From: Diaminobutyricibacter sp. McL0608
Lineage (GTDB): Bacteria; Actinomycetota; Actinomycetes; Actinomycetales; Microbacteriaceae
DNA length: 64,000 nt
Assembly: GCF_039613825.1 (NCBI RefSeq)
Contig: NZ_CP154826.1
Coordinates: 558,001-622,000, forward strand
Direction of reading: 5' to 3'
Shown: in pieces, positions 26,720 to 36,039 of the stretch
Position numbering within the stretch: the stretch's first letter is position 1
Layout: each line of letters starts with the position of its first letter
Position numbers and translations under genes: made by a program
Notes under the pieces: model-generated
Database searches by the model: none
What the model was told of the DNA's origin: nothing
What the model saw: only the letters and a program-made list of their open reading frames with translations

Positions 26720-28323
26720 GCGGGACCACCGACCTGCAGGAGGTCGTCGACGCCTCGATCGGGCGCATCCGGATCTCCACGGTGCCCCTCCCCGGGCACG
26801 TCTGCGCACCCAGTGCGACGTACACGCCGGGCGGACGGGTGTTCCTCCTTTTCCGGACCGAGGAGGACCCCGCCGACTGGATGCGTGCGGCCGTCGTCGA
26901 TGACGACGGCGCCCGTTTCAGAGAGATCTTCGCCGGATCTATCCCGCAGAGGCCCACCGCGAACGGCATCCGGCACATGCCGTTCGCCGACAACCGCCGG
27001 ATGCTGCTCGGAGACTATGTCCTCGAGGCGACTCCGAGCTTCGATGAGGCGGAGACCGTCGAGCTCGCCCCCGTCGACTACCCGTGGAACCTGACCGAGG
27101 ACCCGCTGACGTCGCACCACTGGTCGGAGATCATCGTCTCGCCGGATGGCGAACGGATAGCGTGGACCATCCTGCGCACCGACATGACCGCCGTGGTGGC
27201 GCTCGGACGCCTACGGCGCGACGACGACCGATACACGATTGTCGATCCTGTCATCATCAGCAGCACGGATGCGCTCATGCCCGACCCCGACCGCGAGGGG
27301 TACTTCTTGGCGCGGCCCATGCTCGGTGGGGAGGTGAAGCAGTTCGTCCGAGGCGGCACCGCCATCTCGGCTGTCGGCGACGGCGGCGCCCCGCTCACCG
27401 ACTCGGTCCTCCAGGACCTCCTCACGGATGCGCTCGAGCCGATCACCCGCACGCCCGGCTACGACGAAACCACGATCCTCTCTCCCGATGAGCGGCTCGG
27501 CATAGTGATGACCTCGCGGGCGTCTGGGGGCACCAACCCGGCATTCCTCGGGCTTGTGCCACGCCCGCATGCGACACTGGTCACCATGTCGATGGCGTGG
27601 GTGCTGTACGAGTACGCCGTCCACGGCGTCCGCAGCTTCCGTCCGGGCAACATCGGACCGGTGCTGATCGACATCGAACGTTCGAGAACCGATCGGGACT
27701 ACCTGGGGGTGCCGCTGAACAGCGCGGACGACTCATGGGTGTACGTGTCGCCCATGTCCTGGCATCCGGGTGGCCGCCAGGTCATGTGGATGGAGATGCA
27801 GCGCGGAAGCGACGGCGACCTCGGGCCGACACTGCGCATCCGGATCGCCGAACTGGCAGAGCACTCCCCGGGCGAGCCCATCCCGGTCGCTCCGACTCCT
27901 GCGGCGACGCCATCCGCGGTCTCGGGACGCGAGGCGGAGGAGATGCTCGGCCGGACGGCCGAATTCATTCCCTCGGGCCGGATCGCCGGCGAGCATTCCG
28001 GGTATCTCGAGTTCGACCGCTCGTCGGACGGCCGGGGCACTTGGTCGGCGACGTCCCGGTACGTCGACTACAGCGACGACGGCCGCAACGTCTACAACGG
28101 CGTCGAGCGCTCCACCGGTTCCATGATGGGTGGTGCCGTCTACGAGGCGGACCTCGAGCTCGTCGGCGACGTCTACGGGGAGATGCGGCTGCGCGCATCC
28201 TGGTCCGGCCTCGGTGACGGTACGCGGCTGCGCTTCGGGCAGGCGGAGGACGGGTCGCCGCAGAGCCACGGCTTCGCCCGTTACGGCGATCGAGTCATGC
28301 GGATCGAGGATCTGGCCGAGTAG
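26716..28323 (+). CDS. Unrecognised cytoplasmic beta-propeller-like protein of the hexuronate operon
   Basis: 535 residues, no signal peptide or membrane helix. I do not recognise a family. Repeated segments such as VSPDGERIAWTIL, LSPDERLGIVMT and SWHPGGRQVMWMEM resemble PD40/WD40-like propeller blades, and a C-terminal beta-rich part (YLEFDRSSDGRGTW, MMGGAVYEADLELVG) could be a lyase- or sandwich-type domain. It overlaps gntK by ATGA and ends the glucuronidase operon, so it very probably acts on the same substrates. Cytoplasmic propellers in uronate operons include oligogalacturonate lyases; that is a guess here. Its 3' end overlaps a convergent TetR gene by 29 bp. Confidence 0.7.
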   Translation: MSGTTDLQEVVDASIGRIRISTVPLPGHVCAPSATYTPGGRVFLLFRTEEDPADWMRAAVVDDDGARFREIFAGSIPQRPTANGIRHMPFADNRRMLLGDYVLEATPSFDEAETVELAPVDYPWNLTEDPLTSHHWSEIIVSPDGERIAWTILRTDMTAVVALGRLRRDDDRYTIVDPVIISSTDALMPDPDREGYFLARPMLGGEVKQFVRGGTAISAVGDGGAPLTDSVLQDLLTDALEPITRTPGYDETTILSPDERLGIVMTSRASGGTNPAFLGLVPRPHATLVTMSMAWVLYEYAVHGVRSFRPGNIGPVLIDIERSRTDRDYLGVPLNSADDSWVYVSPMSWHPGGRQVMWMEMQRGSDGDLGPTLRIRIAELAEHSPGEPIPVAPTPAATPSAVSGREAEEMLGRTAEFIPSGRIAGEHSGYLEFDRSSDGRGTWSATSRYVDYSDDGRNVYNGVERSTGSMMGGAVYEADLELVGDVYGEMRLRASWSGLGDGTRLRFGQAEDGSPQSHGFARYGDRVMRIEDLAE

Positions 28324-28906
28324 CATCTCCCAGGCCGCGGAGGGCGCGGGCGACCGCCTCTACCGGGGAGAGCTCAGGATCGTCCTGGACAGCCCACCAG
28401 GAGAGGCCGGCCATGATCGCGGTCTGTACGGCCGCCCCTGCTGCCTGGGGCACGACATCGTCTGGGGGGAGTGCGAGCCGGCGGGCGATGTACCCGATGG
28501 ACTCTTCCCGCCATTGCCGGTATGTCTCCGGGCGTGTGCTCTCGAGGTCCGGTTCGGTGGCGATGAGGCGGATCCGTGCGCGTCCGACCGCGACCTCATC
28601 GGCGTCCTGGTCGAAGACGGAGGCGACGACGGCGGCGATCGCATCCATGGGCGGCAGCGTCTCGTCGGCGCGCGCGAGACCCTGGCGGAGGGCATCCAGC
28701 GATCCCTCGATCCCGCCCCACACGATGTCGGCCTTGGTCGGGAAGTACCGGTGAAGCGTCCGAACGCTTACACCGGTCTCCGCGGCGATCTGCGACATTG
28801 TGACGCCTCGATAGCCGTCCCGTTGGAGGACGGCGATGGCGCGTGTGCGCAGGTCATCCTCGTCCGCGATGGGAGGCCGCCCTCCCTTGTCACCGCTTGC
28901 CGCCAT
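28295..28906 (-). CDS. TetR-family regulator
   Basis: 203 residues. The N-terminal HTH reads GVTMSQIAAETGVSVRTLHRYFPTKADIV. The start region (DKGGRPPIADEDDLRTRAIAVLQRDGYRG) is typical. The gene is divergent from an SDR gene 80 bp away and probably controls it. The C-terminal domain gives no ligand hint. Confidence 0.88.
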   Translation of the reverse strand: MAASGDKGGRPPIADEDDLRTRAIAVLQRDGYRGVTMSQIAAETGVSVRTLHRYFPTKADIVWGGIEGSLDALRQGLARADETLPPMDAIAAVVASVFDQDADEVAVGRARIRLIATEPDLESTRPETYRQWREESIGYIARRLALPPDDVVPQAAGAAVQTAIMAGLSWWAVQDDPELSPVEAVARALRGLGDATRPDPRSA

Positions 28907-28986
28907 GCTCCGACGCTAACCCATTTGTCCGGTCGACGGTTTTGGCATAGCCTGCCAATACTTGATCCCAGCCTCAGGAGGTTCCG

Positions 28987-29820
28987 ATGCCGTATCCCTT
29001 CGCCGATGTTTCCGGCTCTTCAATCGCCGAACTCGTCTCGCTCACAGGGCGGCGGGCGGTCGTGACAGGAGGTGCGCAGGGGCTGGGTAAGGCGATCGCC
29101 GCACGTCTGGCGGAGGCGGGCGCCGACGTACTGATCGTGGACCTCGAGGAGGAGCGGGCCCGGGCTGCGGCGGCGGACCTGGCCGCCCGCTACGGGATCA
29201 CCGCCATCGGGACCCGAGCCGACGTCTCCGACACCGCCTCCGTGATCGCTGCGGCAGAGCTCGCCGTCGCCGAGCTCGGTGGACTGGACATCTGGGTCAA
29301 CAACGCCGGCCTCTTCCCCAACGCACCAGTGCTCGAGATGCCGGACGAGATGTGGGACAGCGTCTTCGCCGTCAACGCCCGGGGAGTCTTCCTCGGCTCT
29401 CGGGAGGCGGCTCGCCGCATGGCCGCAGACGGCTCGGGTGGTGTCATCGTCAACGTCATCTCGACGGCAGGCTTCCAGGTCGCTTTCCCCGGGATGGCGG
29501 CCTACGTCAGCTCGAAGCACGCCGCTCGGGGGCTCACGAAGGCGCTGGCCGTGGACCTCGCGCCGCTGGGTGTGCGCGTGCTGGGCGTCGCCCCAAGCTT
29601 TGTCCCGACGGAGGGCAACGTCGCCGCGGGAAAGGCGGCGGCCGAACAGGCGGCCGCGGCCGGCATCGAACTGCCTCCACTCGACGTCATGACCCAGAGC
29701 CTGATCGGCCGCCTCGGCACGCCGGACGACATCGCCCGCGTGGTGCTCTTCGCGGCGAGCGACATGTCGCTGATCATGACCGGCAGTACGCTGCTCGCTG
29801 ACGCGGGGGAGACTCTCTAG
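28987..29820 (+). CDS. Short-chain dehydrogenase/reductase
   Basis: 277 residues. Classical SDR motifs are present: TGGAQGLG at 27-34 for the cofactor, NNAG, and the catalytic Ser with YVSSK. The acidic residue after strand 2 (LIVDLEEE) suggests NAD(H) use. AGGAGG precedes the ATG. Neighbours are two TetR genes, one divergent and one convergent. The substrate cannot be inferred. Confidence 0.9.
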   Translation: MPYPFADVSGSSIAELVSLTGRRAVVTGGAQGLGKAIAARLAEAGADVLIVDLEEERARAAAADLAARYGITAIGTRADVSDTASVIAAAELAVAELGGLDIWVNNAGLFPNAPVLEMPDEMWDSVFAVNARGVFLGSREAARRMAADGSGGVIVNVISTAGFQVAFPGMAAYVSSKHAARGLTKALAVDLAPLGVRVLGVAPSFVPTEGNVAAGKAAAEQAAAAGIELPPLDVMTQSLIGRLGTPDDIARVVLFAASDMSLIMTGSTLLADAGETL

Positions 29821-29824
29821 CTCG

Positions 29825-30454
29825 TCAGTCGCCGCTCTGAGCGGCGCGGTCGATCTCCTCCATCGTGACACCGAGGACACGCTCGATCAGCGATTCCAGC
29901 TCGGCCGCGATGTCGAAGTCCTGCTCCGCGAGCCACTGGAGCTGGAGCCCTTCCCACGCCGTGTGGATCCATCGGGAAGCCCGGTGCGGCTCGATCGTGC
30001 TGTCGATGAGCCCGGCGGCCTGCAGCCGTCGGATGCTTTCGACCATCCGCTCGTCACCCGCGCGCCAGCGCTCCTTGAAGTACTCGTGCGCGGGATGCGA
30101 CGGGTCGCTGGACTCTCCGAACATCGCCGTGTGAAGCCGCACCACGTTGATCCGCCGCAGGCTCTCGGCAGCGCGGGCGGGAGCGCGCCGCACCGACTCG
30201 CCGAGGGGCATCGTCGACCACTCGAACTCGTCGGAGAGCCGGAGCGCGGCGAGCAGCAGGTCGTCTTTGGTCGGATAGTGGTAGAGCACGCCGGGCTCAC
30301 TCAAGCCGGCACGCTGGGCGACATCGGCGGTGATCAAGGAGCGGTGTCCCTTCTCGAGAACGAGTTCGAGAGCCGCCTCCGCAATGGCCCGCCGACGCTC
30401 CCTCGTCTTCGCGTAGCTGCCGCGCGGCCCACGAACGCCCAACGTATTCGTCAT
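29825..30454 (-). CDS. TetR-family regulator, probable controller of the sugar ABC operon
   Basis: 209 residues; HTH region HRSLITADVAQRAGLSEPGVLYHYPTKDDLLL. It is divergent from the ABC/beta-galactosidase operon. Two related inverted repeats lie in the 173-bp gap, flanking the operon promoter, which suggests direct repression. TetR control of a sugar importer is less common than LacI control. Confidence 0.88.
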   Translation of the reverse strand: MTNTLGVRGPRGSYAKTRERRRAIAEAALELVLEKGHRSLITADVAQRAGLSEPGVLYHYPTKDDLLLAALRLSDEFEWSTMPLGESVRRAPARAAESLRRINVVRLHTAMFGESSDPSHPAHEYFKERWRAGDERMVESIRRLQAAGLIDSTIEPHRASRWIHTAWEGLQLQWLAEQDFDIAAELESLIERVLGVTMEEIDRAAQSGD

Positions 30455-30473
30455 GACGAAACCCTAACCCAGA

Positions 30474-30503
30474 AATTCCTAAAACTATGAGTGACTAGGA
30501 ATT
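30474..30503. promoter_or_regulatory. Candidate TetR operator 1
   Basis: AATTCCTA at 30474-30481 is the exact reverse complement of TAGGAATT at 30496-30503. The right half (CTATGAGTGACTAGGAATT) resembles the second site. It touches the -35 box. Confidence 0.6.
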
Positions 30504-30531
30504 GACATTGGCACTCCGGGCTGGTTAGCAT
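30502..30531 (+). promoter_or_regulatory. Promoter of the sugar ABC/beta-galactosidase operon
   Basis: TTGACA (30502-30507), 18-bp spacer, TAGCAT (30526-30531), lying between the two TetR-like sites. Confidence 0.55.
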
Positions 30532-30540
30532 CCTCATGCG

Positions 30541-30563
30541 AACTCTATAAGAGACTCAGAGTT
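30541..30563. promoter_or_regulatory. Candidate TetR operator 2
   Basis: AACTCT at 30541-30546 pairs with AGAGTT at 30558-30563. The CTATAAGAGACTCAGAGTT block matches operator 1 at 14 of 19 positions. It lies just after the expected transcription start. Confidence 0.6.
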
Positions 30564-30627
30564 GGCTCATCAGATCACATTCCCGGCCGAGGCAGACCGC
30601 CCCGGCGTCTTTCAAAGGTGAGGACAC

Positions 30628-31947
30628 ATGTTTCTACGCAATCTGAAACGATTCAAATTCGCTCGGAGCGCCACGCTTGCGGCCAGTGCGACTGTCGCAG
30701 CGGCTCTGCTGCTGACCGGCTGCAGCGCCAGCAGCCCCACCAGCACCCCCTCCGCAACGGCCGAGAAGGACGTCCACCTGACGTTCCTCAACCAGTCCCG
30801 CGGCCAAGAGGTCGTGCTGAACGAGCTCGCCAAGAAGTACGGCGAGGAGACCGGTGTCACGGTCACTGTCGACACGCCGGGCCCGGTGGATTACCTGCCG
30901 AAGCTTCAGGCGGATGCGCAGTCGAAGCAGATGCCGGACATCTACTCGTCGTTCAACCCGGTCTCGATGGCTCCCTTCTACAAGGCCGGCTGGGCACTTG
31001 ACCTGACCAAGGAGCTGAAGGACGGATGGAGCAAGAACTTCACCCCCGAGGTGCTCAAACTCGCCACCTTCGCCAAGGGCAACAACCTCGGCGTGAAGCC
31101 CGGCACATACACCGTCCACTGGGAGAACCAGGCTTACGGGCTCATCTCCGACTCAGCGAACTCGGGCATCGACGCGACCAAGGCCCCCAAGACCGTCGTT
31201 GACCTGATCAAGCAGCTGGCGGCCAGCAACAAGAACCCGAACGGCGGGTTTTCTGTCGCCGCATCCCTCACGCCCCAGTTCGTGCAGTATCTCGCCTCGA
31301 ACTGGCTGACGGACAAGCAGATCAACGACACCTTCGCCGGCGACTACAAGTGGACGTCCGCCGGCTGGGCGAAGGCCTTCCAGGTGATCGCCGACCTCAA
31401 GAAGGCGGGCGCCATCCAGGGCAACGCCATCCCCGGCGGAGCGAACGACAACCCCACCGTCGAGACGAACTTCTTCACGAAGCACAGCGTCGGCACAATC
31501 TTTGACGCCTCACCAGGCGTCTCCGTCGCCCATAAGACTGCTCCGGACTACACCTCGTTCTTCTCGCTGTCGCTGCCGAAGGGATCGGACGCCAAATACA
31601 CGCCCCGCTCTCCGGGCGTGCCCGGAAAGGGCGCCGTCATCAACCCGCGCGGCCAGCACGTCCAGGCTTCGCTTGCCTTCGTGAAGTGGCTCACCGATCC
31701 GGCGCAGCAGGAGGTGTTCGCCAAGGAGGCGTACATCATCCCGACCAGCCCGTCGCTGCTGAAGGGCGCGAAGCTGCCCGACACGCTCACCGGCTTCGCC
31801 GAGGGCACCAAGCAGGTTATCCCCAACACATTCAGCGCTCAGGTCACCGACGCGATCAACCGGGACGTGCAGAGCCTGGTGCTCGGCCAGATGACCGTCA
31901 AGGATCTGCTCGCCGACGTCCAGAGTGCGCAGGATGCCAGCCAGTGA
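30628..31947 (+). CDS. Carbohydrate ABC transporter substrate-binding lipoprotein (SBP family 1)
   Basis: 439 residues with a lipoprotein signal ending LLLTGCSAS. The body matches the CUT1 sugar-binding family (VHLTFLNQSRGQEVVLNELAKKY, VKWLTDPAQQEVFAKEAYIIP). GGTGAGGA precedes the ATG. It opens an operon with two CUT1 permeases and a beta-galactosidase, so the ligand is probably a galactoside. No ATPase is encoded nearby; CUT1 systems often share an MsiK-type ATPase encoded elsewhere. Confidence 0.92.
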   Translation: MFLRNLKRFKFARSATLAASATVAAALLLTGCSASSPTSTPSATAEKDVHLTFLNQSRGQEVVLNELAKKYGEETGVTVTVDTPGPVDYLPKLQADAQSKQMPDIYSSFNPVSMAPFYKAGWALDLTKELKDGWSKNFTPEVLKLATFAKGNNLGVKPGTYTVHWENQAYGLISDSANSGIDATKAPKTVVDLIKQLAASNKNPNGGFSVAASLTPQFVQYLASNWLTDKQINDTFAGDYKWTSAGWAKAFQVIADLKKAGAIQGNAIPGGANDNPTVETNFFTKHSVGTIFDASPGVSVAHKTAPDYTSFFSLSLPKGSDAKYTPRSPGVPGKGAVINPRGQHVQASLAFVKWLTDPAQQEVFAKEAYIIPTSPSLLKGAKLPDTLTGFAEGTKQVIPNTFSAQVTDAINRDVQSLVLGQMTVKDLLADVQSAQDASQ

Positions 31948-32885
31948 CCAACACCGTCAGCACCATGCCTGCGCGGCGCTCCCTCGGAGCGCCGCGCAGG
32001 CGGCGCCGAGTCGGAGGCCGGAAGTCGGTCACCGGCTACCTGTTCCTGGTGCCCGCGATCGCCCTGATCGCCGTCTTCACCCTCGTGCCGTTCGTCGAGT
32101 CGATCGTGCTCAGTTTCCAGTCGTGGGACGGCGTCAGTCCGGACACCCCCTGGGTCGGGCTGCTCAACTACCAGGCCGCTTTCAAGAGCGCGCCGTTCTG
32201 GGCCTCGATGAAGAACGTCCTCATCTTCGGCGTGGTCGGCTTCGTCGTCGGCAACGGCGTCGCCATCATCATGGCGCTCGCCGTCAACGCCGTCCGCAAG
32301 GGCCGCACCTTCTTCCGCACCGTCTACTACCTGCCGAGCGTCCTGTCGGTGGTCGTCGTGGGCATGGTCTTCTCGGCCATGCTCGACCCGCGCTCGGGCA
32401 TCGTGAACAAGATCCTCGGCTGGGTCGGACTCGGATTCCTCCGGCATGACTGGCTGAACGACCCCAACGTCGCGATGCTCGCCGTCATCGGTGTGTTCCT
32501 CTGGCTGCACTGGGGATTCGGATTCATCTTGTTCCTCGCCGGCCTTCAGGACATCCCTCAGTACCTCTACGAGGCGGCCGAGCTGGACGGCGCCCGCGGC
32601 TGGGCGAAGTTCCGCTACATCACCTGGCCGCAGCTCGCGCCGGTGACAACGGTGGTCAGCCTCCTCACCCTGCTGGCGGCGCTGCAGATCTTCGGAACCG
32701 TGCAGGTGCTCACCAACGGGGGCCCTGGGTACACCACGATGGTGCCCACCCTCCAGATCTTCACGCAGGCCTTCACCTACAACAATTACGGCGCAGCCGC
32801 TGCCATGTCAGTAATCTTCGGCGGCGCCCTCATCCTTCTGTCGCTGTTCCAGCTTGGCTTCTCACGCCGCCGCGCGAACGCCTGA
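31944..32885 (+). CDS. Carbohydrate ABC transporter permease, MalF/UgpA type
   Basis: 313 residues from a GTG overlapping the previous stop. Six helices start with GYLFLVPAIALIAVFTLVPFVESI, and the EAA loop is YEAAELDGARGWAKFRYITWPQL. This is the first membrane subunit of the CUT1 importer. An ATG 21 bases downstream is an alternative start. Confidence 0.9.
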   Translation: MTNTVSTMPARRSLGAPRRRRRVGGRKSVTGYLFLVPAIALIAVFTLVPFVESIVLSFQSWDGVSPDTPWVGLLNYQAAFKSAPFWASMKNVLIFGVVGFVVGNGVAIIMALAVNAVRKGRTFFRTVYYLPSVLSVVVVGMVFSAMLDPRSGIVNKILGWVGLGFLRHDWLNDPNVAMLAVIGVFLWLHWGFGFILFLAGLQDIPQYLYEAAELDGARGWAKFRYITWPQLAPVTTVVSLLTLLAALQIFGTVQVLTNGGPGYTTMVPTLQIFTQAFTYNNYGAAAAMSVIFGGALILLSLFQLGFSRRRANA

Positions 32886-32904
32886 GGGAACAAGGAAGAC
32901 GACC

Positions 32905-33804
32905 ATGACGACGACAACGAACTCACGCGAATACGTCGGGCTCCGCGAGAAGACGGCGAAAGCCCAGGCGCGCACGCGCCGTCGACCGTTGCGCCCCGGA
33001 CGGGTGGCGCTCTACGCCCTGCTGGTCGCCGCGGCGCTCAGCGCGCTGTTCCCCATCCTCTGGATGGTCTCCGGCTCGATGCAGAGCCTGCCGGAAATCC
33101 TGAAGGGCGACGCGATACTCCCTGCCGTGCCGCAATGGCAGAACTTCTCAACGGCGTGGGTCAAGGGCAACCTGGGCGTGTACATGACGAACAGCATCAT
33201 CTACACGCTGTGTGCGGTGGCGGGCATCCTGCTGGTGTCGAGCCTCGCCGGGTACGCATTGGCGCGCCTCGACTTCAAGGGAAAGGGCGTGTTCACTGCC
33301 CTGATCCTCGCCGTGATGATCATTCCGGCACCCGCGATGTTCCTCGCCCAGTACAAGGTGCTGCTGGCTCTCGACCTTGCCAACACCCGCCAGGGCTACA
33401 TCCTCATCCTGATCACCACAGGGATCCCGATCTCGACGCTGATCATGCGCAGCTTCTTCGCCTCCCAGCCGAAAGACCTGGAGGAAGCGGCGGCACTCGA
33501 CGGCGCCTCTGCCTTGGGGATCTTCTTTAGGATCATGTTGCCGCTCGCCAAGCCGGGGCTTGCTGCCGTTGCTGTGATTCAGGCGTTCGCTGTCTGGAAC
33601 GAGTACCTCATGGCCCTCGTGATCTTCAACGACAACTCCCTGATGCCTGTGCAGCGAGGGCTGACGAGCTTCGTCTCCGCGGAGACCCCGCAACCGCAGA
33701 TCCTCCTGGCCGCGACGTTGATCTCCATCGTCCCGGTCATCGTCTTCTACCTCTTCGCCCAGCGCCAGATCGTCGACGGCATCAGTGCCGGCGCGATCAA
33801 GTAG
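32905..33804 (+). CDS. Carbohydrate ABC transporter permease, MalG type
   Basis: 299 residues. Helix 1 (VALYALLVAAALSALFPILWMVSGSM) and the EAA loop (LEEAAALDGASALGIFFRIMLPLAKPGL) are typical of MalG/LacG. GGAAGA precedes the ATG. Second membrane subunit, paired with the gene before it. Confidence 0.92.
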   Translation: MTTTTNSREYVGLREKTAKAQARTRRRPLRPGRVALYALLVAAALSALFPILWMVSGSMQSLPEILKGDAILPAVPQWQNFSTAWVKGNLGVYMTNSIIYTLCAVAGILLVSSLAGYALARLDFKGKGVFTALILAVMIIPAPAMFLAQYKVLLALDLANTRQGYILILITTGIPISTLIMRSFFASQPKDLEEAAALDGASALGIFFRIMLPLAKPGLAAVAVIQAFAVWNEYLMALVIFNDNSLMPVQRGLTSFVSAETPQPQILLAATLISIVPVIVFYLFAQRQIVDGISAGAIK

Positions 33805-33832
33805 CCACCCCCACAAGAAGGAACTCGTACAG

Positions 33833-35938
33833 ATGCGTCCCGTTTTCATCGACAGCCCCTGGTTCGGTGGCGACTACAACCCCGAGCAGTGGCCTGAGGC
33901 GGTGTGGGACGAGGACGTCGACCTGATGCGCCGTGCAGGGGTCAACCTCGTCACCGTAGGTGTGTTCGCGTGGTCCCTGCTTGAACCCGAGGAGGGCCGC
34001 TACGAGTTCGGTTGGCTCGACAATGTGCTGAACCTGCTGCACGAGAGCGGCGTGAAGGTGGACCTGGCCACGGCGACGGCGGCACCTCCCCCCTGGCTTT
34101 CGCACCAGTACCCCGAATCGCTGCCTGTGACGGCGGACGGCGTCCGGCTCTCTCCGGGCTCGCGCCAGGGGTACTGCCCGAGTTCGCCGGCCTACCGCCG
34201 CGCCGCCGGGCGGCTCGCCCGGAAACTGGCTGAACGGTACGGATCGCATCCCGCTGTAGTCATGTGGCACATCAACAATGAGTATGGCTGCCATGTGTCT
34301 CGGTGCTACTGCGAGGAGTCGGCGTCGGCCTTCCGCCGCTGGCTCGAAGCCAAGTACGAGACGATCGACGCGCTCAACGTGGCATGGGGAACAACCTTCT
34401 GGTCACAGTCCTACGGGTCGTTCGAGCAGATCCTGCCGCCGCGCGCGACGCCCGCCTTCCCGAACCCGACGCAGTCCCTCGACTTCGACCGCTTCAGTTC
34501 GGACGAGTTGCTGGCGTGCTTCCTCGAGGAGAAGGCGATCCTCCGCGAGTTGACTCCGAATATCCCCGTCACCACGAATTTCATGGGGACCTTCCGGAAC
34601 GTCGACTACTGGACCTGGGCCCCGCACGTGGACGTCGTGTCAGACGACCTGTATCCGGACCCCGCTGATCCCGATGCGGCGCGCGGCTCGGCTATGGCGC
34701 GCGACCTCATGCGCTCGCTCGGCAGGGGCAAGCCATGGCTTCTGATGGAACAGTCCACCAGTGCGGTCAACATGCGGCCTGTCAACGTGCCCAAGGCGCC
34801 GGGGCAGATGCGTGCCCTCTCGTACCAGGCGCTCGCGCGCGGCGCTGACGGCATCCTGTTCTTCCAGTGGCGGCAGTCGGCGGCCGGTGCGGAGAAGTTC
34901 CACTCCGCTATGTTGCCGCATGCGGGAACGGACACGCGCATCTGGCGGGAGGTCGTGCAGCTCGGCGCCGAGCTTGCGACGCTCGGGTCGGTGCTGGGCG
35001 CGAGGACGCAGGCGCAGGCCGTTGTCGTCTTCGACTGGGACAGCCGCTGGGCGATCGAGCAGGCCGGTCTTCCTGCGGCCTCGAGCTACCTCGCTCTTGC
35101 CGCGCACTGGCATGCCGCCCTCACCGAGGCTGGACTGACGGTGGATCTCTCCCGCGGCGACGAAGACCTGAGCGGGTATCCGATCGTCATCGTGCCCAGC
35201 TTGTTCGTGATGACCGATGCCCAGGCCGCAGCCATCGATGCCGCCGCACGTGCCGGGTCGACCGTGCTCGTCACCAGTCAGACCGGCATCGTCGACGAGA
35301 ACCTTCGGGTTCGGCTCGGCGGCTACCTCGGTGACCTGCAGTCGACGCTCGGCGTGTGGATCGAAGAGTTCTGGCCGCTCGGCGGCGCATGGGCGCGGCC
35401 GGGCGCGATTCCGGTGACACCGGAGTCGACCGTCGTGCCCACCGTGCAGGTACGCGGCGACGTCTTCGGACCAGAGACGGCGACCGGCATCGAGTGGAGT
35501 GAGACCGTCCACGTCCGCGATGCCGCTGTACGCGCCGTCTTTGAAGGCGGGCACCTGACCGGCTGGCCCGCCCTCACACGCAGGTCGCATGGAGCGGGTA
35601 CAGCGTGGTACCTGGCGACCCGGCTGGGCCGCGAGGACACGGCGAGGCTGGTCGCGCACCTCATAGCCGAGAGTGGACTCCAGGTCCGCACCCCTGTGGT
35701 CGGTGACGAGCTCGGGTTCGTGGAGACGGTGCAGCGCGGGGAGGCGCTTTTCGTGATCAACCATGGTCCCACCGCCGTGATGCTGGCGCAGGACGGCACC
35801 GACCTTCTGACCGGTGGGGACGCCCGGGGGATGACGCTCGAGTCGCAAGGCGTCGCGATCATCGCGCCGCGGGTGACGCTCGACTCTGAGGATGACGCGG
35901 TTGGTGCCGCGGATGAGCGCGTGCGGATTCCGCGGTAA
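33833..35938 (+). CDS. Beta-galactosidase, GH42
   Basis: 701 residues, normal GH42 length. It begins FGGDYNPEQWPEAVWDEDVDLMRRAGVN and shows the GH42 cysteine cluster (YGCHVSRCYC). The acid/base is Glu150 (HINNEYG) and the nucleophile Glu306 (LLMEQST). The trimer-forming Rossmann-like domain and a small beta domain follow. No signal peptide, so it works on imported galactosides. AGAAGGA precedes the ATG. Last gene of the TetR-flanked importer operon. Confidence 0.94.
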   Translation: MRPVFIDSPWFGGDYNPEQWPEAVWDEDVDLMRRAGVNLVTVGVFAWSLLEPEEGRYEFGWLDNVLNLLHESGVKVDLATATAAPPPWLSHQYPESLPVTADGVRLSPGSRQGYCPSSPAYRRAAGRLARKLAERYGSHPAVVMWHINNEYGCHVSRCYCEESASAFRRWLEAKYETIDALNVAWGTTFWSQSYGSFEQILPPRATPAFPNPTQSLDFDRFSSDELLACFLEEKAILRELTPNIPVTTNFMGTFRNVDYWTWAPHVDVVSDDLYPDPADPDAARGSAMARDLMRSLGRGKPWLLMEQSTSAVNMRPVNVPKAPGQMRALSYQALARGADGILFFQWRQSAAGAEKFHSAMLPHAGTDTRIWREVVQLGAELATLGSVLGARTQAQAVVVFDWDSRWAIEQAGLPAASSYLALAAHWHAALTEAGLTVDLSRGDEDLSGYPIVIVPSLFVMTDAQAAAIDAAARAGSTVLVTSQTGIVDENLRVRLGGYLGDLQSTLGVWIEEFWPLGGAWARPGAIPVTPESTVVPTVQVRGDVFGPETATGIEWSETVHVRDAAVRAVFEGGHLTGWPALTRRSHGAGTAWYLATRLGREDTARLVAHLIAESGLQVRTPVVGDELGFVETVQRGEALFVINHGPTAVMLAQDGTDLLTGGDARGMTLESQGVAIIAPRVTLDSEDDAVGAADERVRIPR

Positions 35939-36039
35939 GCGCACCGCGTTCAAAACCCACGACCTTCTATCTTCAGGGCGGCCGGTTCGCCGGCTCGTCA
36001 ACATGCACCACGAAGGCATGACACGAAAGGCCCAGGACT

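Noticed and set aside
35981-35994. GCCGG-TTCG-CCGGC hairpin after the GH42 gene as a terminator
   Set aside because: The stem is only five pairs and no T-run follows.
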